This document shows, one piece after another, positions 58,759 to 64,000 of a stretch of 64,000 nt of DNA. The notes beneath the pieces are model-generated. The model saw only the letters and a program-made list of their open reading frames with translations. It did not search any database and was not told the origin of the DNA. The stretch's first letter is position 1; the number at the start of each line of letters is the position of its first letter. Source of the DNA: Ruminococcus sp. (GTDB taxonomy: Bacteria; Bacillota; Clostridia; Oscillospirales; Acutalibacteraceae); the NCBI GenBank assembly GCA_017411385.1, contig JAFQQF010000002.1:1-64000 (forward strand). Direction: 5' to 3'. The position numbers and the translations under genes are program-made.

Positions 58759-60780
58759 ATGAAAACGTGGAAAAATCTTTTAAGCATTATGTTGGCATTT
58801 CTGCTTCTGATAAGCTCAGTGTGCGTTATGCCTCTGAGTGTAAGTGCGGTACAGAATCAATTGGTAAAGTTTGAAAACTACGAGTATATTCTGTGGGGTG
58901 ACGGTAATGCGTCCATTTATTCCTGTTCTACTGATGAGGCAGAGGTTGTTGTTCCTGCTTCGATTGACGGAAAAAAGGTAAGTTCTGTTATGAGCGGTGC
59001 TTACAGTAACAATGCCGGAATTAAGTCTGTTATTGTGGAAGAGGGAATAAGATTTCTTGAACATGAGTCTTTTATGAATTGTAAGAATCTGGAGAAGGTA
59101 AGCCTTCCGTCAAGTCTTGAAAAAATCGGATATGCTGTATTTGATGGTTGTTCAAAGCTTTCTGATATTGAAATTCCCTCTAATGTAAGTGTGATTGATG
59201 ATCAGGCTTTTTCGGGTTGCAAATCTCTTGCAAAAATCAATTTACCCGATAGCCTTGAAATAATAGGCGAGTATGCTTTCTGCGATTGTGACTCTCTGAC
59301 AGAAATAACAATTCCCGAAAACGCAAAAGACATCAAGAGCGAGGCTTTTCTCGCCTGTTCTTCCCTTGATGAGATTAATCTTCCCAAGGGAACTCAGTTG
59401 TGCATTGGGAAAGATGCTTTCCATGATACAGCATGGTATGAAGCACAGCCTGAGGGACTTATGTATATTGATGGCTATGTTATCGGATATAAAGGCAGAA
59501 TGGAATATAACACAGAGCTTGTTTTTAAAGATGGTGCAGAGATAATAGGCAATGATTTGTTTATGAATTGTTCTGAGCTTTCAAGTGTTGTTTTCCCCGA
59601 CACTATGAAAACTATCTGCAGCTATACATTCAAGGGTTGTGAGAATCTTTCTTCGGTAACCTTACCTGATTCAATCACACACATAGGATTCGGAGCCTTT
59701 GAGGAATGCAGTAACCTTAAGAGCATAACTTTACCAAAGAATATACAGGTAATAGATGCATCTTTCAGAAGAACCGGAATTGAAAAGGTGGAAATCCCGG
59801 GAACTGTTATTGATATGGAAAGTGCGTTTGCGTCTTGCTATGACCTTGTGGAGGTTACACTGGGTGATAATCTCAGCGCAATAAGCGGTTATGCTTTTAA
59901 AAATTGTGTTGCTCTGGAGTCCGTTGTTATTCCTGACAGTGTTACTGTTATTGATACAGAAGCATTTGCAGGCTGCACTAATCTTAAGAATGTAACTTTT
60001 AATGGTTATATCGAAGATATGGGAAGCGATGTGTTTAAGGACACCGGATGGTTTGAGGCAAGCCCTGACAATATGATGTATCTGAACAATGTTATCCTTG
60101 GTTACAACGGAAGAAGGTCTGATTTGAGCAAGGTTGTGATTAAGGATGGTACAACAGTTATCGCAGATGGTGCTTTTCAGTATGTAGAAGATTTATCTGA
60201 GGTTGTTTTCCCTCAGGGAATAAAAGTGATTGGTGACTATTCTTTCTATGCATGTAATCTCGGCGATTTGGCTATTCCCGATACTGTTGAGTATATAGGA
60301 AACTTTGCGTTTTGCGCAAGCAAGCTTTCTTCGTTGGTTATTGAAGGTGATGCACAAATCGGCACAAGAGCTTTTATCAGCTGTCCTAATCTCAAGTCAG
60401 TAACACTTTCTGCAAGTATTGACGAAATAGGTTCCGAAGCATTAGGCACATATTTCGGTATGACAGCACCTGTGGAAAAGTACGAGGGATTCACAATCTA
60501 TGGTTACGAAGGTTCAGCTGCAGAGGAATATGCGCAGGAGATGGACTTCAGGTTTATTGACCTTAAAAATGGTATTGTCGGTGATGCGGATGCAGACGGT
60601 GTTATTACCATCAAGGATGCTACTGTAATCCAGAAATATACTGCATCTCTTGAAGAACTTACTGCTGCTACTCTTGATTTTACAGATGTTGACGGAGATA
60701 CAGATGTTAACATCAAGGATGCAACAATGATTCAGAAGTACATTGCCGGACTTACAAACAGATTTAATATAGGTATTTAA
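58759..60780 (+). CDS. Secreted BspA-like leucine-rich-repeat protein with C-terminal dockerin
   Basis: A 673-residue secreted protein. A signal peptide (about 1-32, ending SVSAVQ) is followed by some twenty LRR_5 (BspA/TpLRR) repeats with the unit IPxSVxxIxxxAFxxCxxLxxV, broken twice by a longer insert (DTAWYEAQPEGLMYIDGYV and DTGWFEASPDNMMYLNNVI). The last 65 residues are a type I dockerin: GDADADGVITIKDATVIQK and TDVDGDTDVNIKDATMIQK. No catalytic domain is seen, so it would be an adhesive or structural component docked to a cohesin. AAAGGAGAGG precedes the ATG. The dockerin closely matches that of the amylase at 36 kb. Confidence 0.93.
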   Translation: MKTWKNLLSIMLAFLLLISSVCVMPLSVSAVQNQLVKFENYEYILWGDGNASIYSCSTDEAEVVVPASIDGKKVSSVMSGAYSNNAGIKSVIVEEGIRFLEHESFMNCKNLEKVSLPSSLEKIGYAVFDGCSKLSDIEIPSNVSVIDDQAFSGCKSLAKINLPDSLEIIGEYAFCDCDSLTEITIPENAKDIKSEAFLACSSLDEINLPKGTQLCIGKDAFHDTAWYEAQPEGLMYIDGYVIGYKGRMEYNTELVFKDGAEIIGNDLFMNCSELSSVVFPDTMKTICSYTFKGCENLSSVTLPDSITHIGFGAFEECSNLKSITLPKNIQVIDASFRRTGIEKVEIPGTVIDMESAFASCYDLVEVTLGDNLSAISGYAFKNCVALESVVIPDSVTVIDTEAFAGCTNLKNVTFNGYIEDMGSDVFKDTGWFEASPDNMMYLNNVILGYNGRRSDLSKVVIKDGTTVIADGAFQYVEDLSEVVFPQGIKVIGDYSFYACNLGDLAIPDTVEYIGNFAFCASKLSSLVIEGDAQIGTRAFISCPNLKSVTLSASIDEIGSEALGTYFGMTAPVEKYEGFTIYGYEGSAAEEYAQEMDFRFIDLKNGIVGDADADGVITIKDATVIQKYTASLEELTAATLDFTDVDGDTDVNIKDATMIQKYIAGLTNRFNIGI

Positions 60781-60794
60781 AGAGAAAATCTAAT

Positions 60795-60832
60795 ATAGAA
60801 AACAGCCGATTTTCATATCGGCTGTTTTTTAG
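60795..60832 (+). terminator. Terminator after the LRR-dockerin gene
   Basis: AAAACAGCCGAT / ATCGGCTGTTTT stem with a run of T. Confidence 0.9.
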
Positions 60833-60844
60833 TGGGTTTATCAT

Positions 60845-60881
60845 AAAGAAAAACGAGCCGATACCTTTTGGGTATCGGCTC
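60845..60881 (-). terminator. Terminator of the hydrogenase operon
   Basis: Minus strand GAGCCGATACC / GGTATCGGCTC followed by GTTTTTCTTT. Confidence 0.85.
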
Positions 60882-60916
60882 TTGTTGTTTATGAAGTCTT
60901 AGTAGATTTTTAAGGA

Positions 60917-62659
60917 TTAATACTTCTTTCTCTCAACGTATGTTGTGTGGAGAAGCTCGTGTGCCTTGTGGCCGCCGGGCTCGCCAAGGTAATCCTCGTA
61001 GAGCTTTTTAACGATGGGGCTCTTGTGAGATTTTCTTAAGGGCAGACCTGCATCCTCAGCATAGAGAACCTTTGCACGCTCTGCACGGATATCTGTGTAG
61101 TTTCTGATTTCTGCAGGAACTACGGGCTGACCGCCGCCGTTTACACAACCGCCGGGACAGCACATAATCTCAACAAACTGATAATCAGCCTTGCCTGCAC
61201 GGATGTCATCAAGAAGCTTTGCAGCATTCTTAAGACCGGAAGTAACAGCAACCTTAACCTCCATACCTGCAACGTTGTAGGTTGCATACTTGATGGGCTC
61301 AGTGCCTCTTACCTCTGTGTAGTCAATCTGCTCAAGCTCTTCGCCAGAGAGAATGTCAGCAACAGAGCGAAGTGCAGCTTCCATAACACCGCCTGTAGCA
61401 CCGAAGATAACAGCCGCACCTGTGAAGAGTCCGAGAGCGGGATCATACTCTTCGTCGGGAAGGGCAGTGAACTGGAGGCCTGCTCTCTTAATCATATCAG
61501 CAAGCTCTCTTGTTGTGATTACGATATCTACATCCTGAATACCATCTCTGCCCTCGTCGTCACGCTTGTGCTCGAATTTCTTAGCAGTACAGGGCATTAC
61601 AGATACGCTTACGATGTTCTTGGGGTCAATGCCTTCCTTCTCAGCGTAGTAGCTCTTGATGATAGCACCTGTCATCTGCTGGGGAGATTTACAGGTGGAG
61701 AGGTTGGGCAGAAGGTCGGGATAGTAGTGCTCGCAGAACTTAACCCAACCGGGTGAGCAGGAGGTAATCATGGGGAGTACACCGCCGTTCTTTACACGGT
61801 CGATGAACTCTGTGCCTTCCTCAACGATTGTAAGGTCAGCACCGAAGTTGGTATCAAATACCTTATCAAAGCCAAGGCGTCTGAGAGCGGCAACCATTTT
61901 GCCCTCTGCATTTGTGCCCATAGGAAGTCCGAACTCTTCGCCGATAGCTGCTCTTACTGCAGGAGCGGTCTGAACGATAACTACCTTCTCGGGGTCTGCG
62001 ATAGCTTCGAATACCTTTGCTGTTTCATCCTTAACAACCAGAGCGCCTGTGGGACAAACAACAGTACACTGACCGCAGGATACGCAGGATGTAGCACCAA
62101 GCTCCTGGTCGAATGCACAGCCGATTGTTGAGTCAAAGCCTCTGTGGTTTGCACCGATAACGCCAACGAACTGCTCTTTACAAGCAGCTACGCAGCGGCG
62201 GCAGAGGATACACTTGTTGTTGTTACGTACAAGGTGAGCTGTTGAGGTGTCGATGGGCTGCTCGGGGTTTTCACCTGCAAAGCGGTTCTCGTCCTCAATG
62301 CCGTATTCCTTGCAAAGAGCCTGAAGCTCACAGTTGTTGCTTCTGGGGCAGGAAAGACACTTTTTGTCGTGGTTGGAGAGAATAAGCTCCAGAGTAGTTC
62401 TTCTTGCTTCCTGAACCTTGGGAGTGTTAGTGAAAATTTCTGTTCCCTCTCTGTCAATGGGGAATACGCAAGCAGCAACAAGGCTTCTTGCACCCTTAAC
62501 CTCAACAACGCACATACGGCAAGCGCCGATTTCGTTGATTTCACGCAGATAGCAGAGAGTGGGGATTCTAATGCCGAACTGACGGCATGCATCAAGAATG
62601 GTTGTATTCTTCTCAACAGAGAAAGGCATACCATTGATTTTAATGTTTATCATTTCCAT
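60917..62659 (-). CDS. hydA: [FeFe] hydrogenase catalytic subunit, NADH-linked type
   Basis: A 580-residue HydA/HndD-type hydrogenase subunit. The N-terminal [2Fe-2S] domain has C36, C47, C50 and C64; a His/Cys-type cluster domain follows (CLSCPRSNNCELQ), then two [4Fe-4S] motifs (CILCRRCVAAC, CVSCGQCTVVCPTGA). The H-cluster is bound by C301 (TSCSPGW), C357 (MPCTAKK), C501 and C505 (EIMCCPGGC). A small-subunit-like tail ends LLHTTYVERKKY. With the NuoF-like partner it forms a soluble multimeric hydrogenase that reoxidises NADH, possibly by electron bifurcation with ferredoxin. AAAGGAG precedes the ATG. Confidence 0.96.
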   Translation of the reverse strand: MEMINIKINGMPFSVEKNTTILDACRQFGIRIPTLCYLREINEIGACRMCVVEVKGARSLVAACVFPIDREGTEIFTNTPKVQEARRTTLELILSNHDKKCLSCPRSNNCELQALCKEYGIEDENRFAGENPEQPIDTSTAHLVRNNNKCILCRRCVAACKEQFVGVIGANHRGFDSTIGCAFDQELGATSCVSCGQCTVVCPTGALVVKDETAKVFEAIADPEKVVIVQTAPAVRAAIGEEFGLPMGTNAEGKMVAALRRLGFDKVFDTNFGADLTIVEEGTEFIDRVKNGGVLPMITSCSPGWVKFCEHYYPDLLPNLSTCKSPQQMTGAIIKSYYAEKEGIDPKNIVSVSVMPCTAKKFEHKRDDEGRDGIQDVDIVITTRELADMIKRAGLQFTALPDEEYDPALGLFTGAAVIFGATGGVMEAALRSVADILSGEELEQIDYTEVRGTEPIKYATYNVAGMEVKVAVTSGLKNAAKLLDDIRAGKADYQFVEIMCCPGGCVNGGGQPVVPAEIRNYTDIRAERAKVLYAEDAGLPLRKSHKSPIVKKLYEDYLGEPGGHKAHELLHTTYVERKKY

Positions 62660-62677
62660 AGTAGTTTCTCCTTTCTC

Positions 62678-64000
62678 TTATTCCTTAACAATTGCACCGA
62701 ACTTGCACTTCTCCATACAAGCTCCGCACTTGATACACTTGGACTGGTCAATTACATGAGGCTCCTTAACCTTGCCGGAGATTGCACCAACAGGACAAAC
62801 TCTTGCACAGGCAGTACAGCCCTTACACTTGTCAGCAACTACAACGTAAGAAGTCAGGGACTTACATACGCCTGCGGGACACTTCTTGTCAACAACGTGA
62901 GCAATGTACTCGTCACGGAAGAAGTTCAGTGTGGAAAGAACGGGGTTGGGAGCTGTCTGACCAAGACCGCAGAGTGCGTTGTCTTTGATGTAGTAGCAAA
63001 GCTTTTCCATCTCGTCAATAAGCTCCAGAGTACCGTTGCCGGATACAATCTGGTTGAGCATCTCAAGAAGTCGTTTTGTACCGATACGGCAGGGAGTACA
63101 CTTACCGCAGGACTCGTCAACTGTGAATTCAAGGAAGAACTTAGCCATATCAACCATACAGGTGTCCTCGTCCATAACGATAAGACCGCCGGAACCCATC
63201 ATACAACCGATAGCTGTCAGGTTATCATAGTCAACGGGAGTGTCAATAAGACGAGCAGGGATACATCCGCCGGAGGGACCGCCTGTCTGAGCTGCCTTGA
63301 ACTGTTTGCCGCCGGGGATACCGCCGCCGATTTCGTAAACGATGTCGCGAACAGTAGTACCCATGGGGATTTCAACAAGACCTGTGTGCTCAATCTTACC
63401 GCCAAGAGCGAATACCTTAGTACCCTTGGATTTCTCAGTACCCATAGATGCAAACCAATCTGCACCCTTAAGGATAATCTGGGGAATATTTGCAAAAGTT
63501 TCTACGTTGTTTTCAACTGTGGGACAGCCGTAAAGACCCTTAACTGCAGGATAGGGAGGACGGGGACGGGGCTCACCGCGGTTACCCTCGATAGATGTCA
63601 TCAGAGCGGTTTCCTCACCGCAAACGAAAGCACCTGCACCAAGACGGATGTCAAGGTCAAAGTCAAAGCCTGAGCCGAAGATGTCCTTGCCGAGAAGACC
63701 GAGCTCTCTTGCCTGGTCAATAGCAATCTGAAGACGCTTAACAGCGATGGGGTACTCAGCACGAACGTATACATAACCCTGTGTTGCACCGATAGCGTAA
63801 CCTGCAATTGCCATAGCTTCGATGATACAATGGGGGTCGCCTTCCAGAACGGAACGGTCCATAAATGCACCGGGGTCGCCCTCGTCAGCGTTACAAACAA
63901 CATACTTCTGAGGTGCTTTGTTGGGAGCAGTAAGTGCCCACTTGCGACCTGTGGGGAAGCCACCGCCGCCGCGACCGCGAAGACCGGAATCAAGAACAAC
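62678..64000 (-). CDS. hydB: NADH-binding NuoF-like subunit of the hydrogenase, partial (5' end outside the window)
   Basis: The frame is open from the window edge to 62678 (440 codons plus stop), so the start is missing. Visible: the FMN/NADH site [17 protein letters not shown] and [13 protein letters not shown], the cluster-binding [16 protein letters not shown], and a C-terminal ferredoxin part with two [4Fe-4S] motifs ([12 protein letters not shown] and [11 protein letters not shown]). This is the HydB/HndC type. It passes electrons from NADH to the hydrogenase subunit encoded 18 bases downstream. An apparent ATG at 63862 is internal (in GAFMDRS). A NuoE-like gene probably lies beyond the edge. 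Confidence 0.95.
   Translation of the reverse strand, partial: VVLDSGLRGRGGGGFPTGRKWALTAPNKAPQKYVVCNADEGDPGAFMDRSVLEGDPHCIIEAMAIAGYAIGATQGYVYVRAEYPIAVKRLQIAIDQARELGLLGKDIFGSGFDFDLDIRLGAGAFVCGEETALMTSIEGNRGEPRPRPPYPAVKGLYGCPTVENNVETFANIPQIILKGADWFASMGTEKSKGTKVFALGGKIEHTGLVEIPMGTTVRDIVYEIGGGIPGGKQFKAAQTGGPSGGCIPARLIDTPVDYDNLTAIGCMMGSGGLIVMDEDTCMVDMAKFFLEFTVDESCGKCTPCRIGTKRLLEMLNQIVSGNGTLELIDEMEKLCYYIKDNALCGLGQTAPNPVLSTLNFFRDEYIAHVVDKKCPAGVCKSLTSYVVVADKCKGCTACARVCPVGAISGKVKEPHVIDQSKCIKCGACMEKCKFGAIVKE

Noticed and set aside
58870..60500. Regular repeats in the LRR gene as a possible CRISPR array
   Set aside because: The repeats are in frame, degenerate and encode leucine-rich units; there are no constant direct repeats with unique spacers. 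No CRISPR array or cas gene was seen in the window.
62369..63673. 434-codon open frame on the plus strand opposite the hydrogenase genes
   Set aside because: It lies wholly antisense to two well-supported genes (hydA, hydB). Its composition (runs of T, N, S, C) is what the reverse strand of C-ending codons gives, and no ribosome site or domain is seen.

Overview
The window reads as one chromosomal segment of a Gram-positive anaerobe of the Clostridia, most likely an Oscillospirales/Ruminococcaceae-type gut bacterium. Four things point there. Promoters are regular TTGACA-N17-TATAAT sites and ribosome-binding sites are AGGAGG-like. Many lipoproteins are present and no outer-membrane genes are seen. 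The energy genes are an NADH-linked [FeFe] hydrogenase and GTP-type PEP carboxykinase. Two secreted proteins carry type I dockerins with the KDATxIQK pattern, and one of them is a starch-degrading enzyme with two starch-binding modules. That recalls the amylosome of Ruminococcus bromii; the species itself cannot be fixed from this sequence alone.

Layout. 1-563: end of an rRNA operon with tRNAs on both sides of 5S. 0.7-6.5 kb: small lipoprotein and membrane genes, a sodium symporter, a MATE exporter and pyrophosphatase. 6.7-17 kb: housekeeping units (tsaD; pckG; transglutaminase-like lipoprotein-ruvX-lgt; alr-polA-arginine-phosphatase-like-rimI). 17-21.3 kb (minus): a small lipoprotein with a palindromic leader, an F420-ligase-like enzyme, and a lipoprotein plus O-antigen-ligase-like pair. 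21.4-24.8 kb: feoA-feoB-Cys-rich protein, divergent from a DtxR-type repressor, with three TTAGCnnnnGCTAA sites. 24.9-29.6 kb (minus): ireB with an unknown partner, a palindromic repeat element, and pheST behind a T-box leader. 29.6-31.6 kb: DUF6106-like protein, nnrD and a lipoprotein. 31.6-35.7 kb (minus): polyamine ABC transporter with a permease/binding-protein fusion.

36-45.3 kb: a MalS-type alpha-amylase with an internal dockerin, an acyltransferase, a minus-strand unit of cohesin-like lipoprotein, cyclophilin lipoprotein and HAD phosphatase, an S1-domain protein and rmuC. 45.3-50.5 kb: a membrane-anchored XRE regulator divergent from a PAQR-GT8-GT8-PlsC-PlsC operon. 50.5-53.2 kb: GNAT, nicotinamidase-like, nadE and a DMT transporter. 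53.3-56.1 kb: trkA-trkH. 56.3-60.8 kb: a small orphan protein, a DUF2079 membrane protein and a secreted leucine-rich-repeat protein with a dockerin. 60.9-64 kb (minus): [FeFe] hydrogenase subunit and a NuoF-like subunit cut by the window edge.

Two themes stand out. First, a surface scaffold theme: two dockerin proteins plus a lipid-anchored cohesin-like protein, which would give a way of tethering starch-degrading components to the membrane. Second, a possible membrane-remodelling module: an HTH protein embedded in the membrane, facing an operon of a PAQR protein, two glycosyltransferases and two acyltransferases, with GTAGA inverted repeats between them. Both functional readings are inferences. 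Promoter, terminator and operator calls are by eye.
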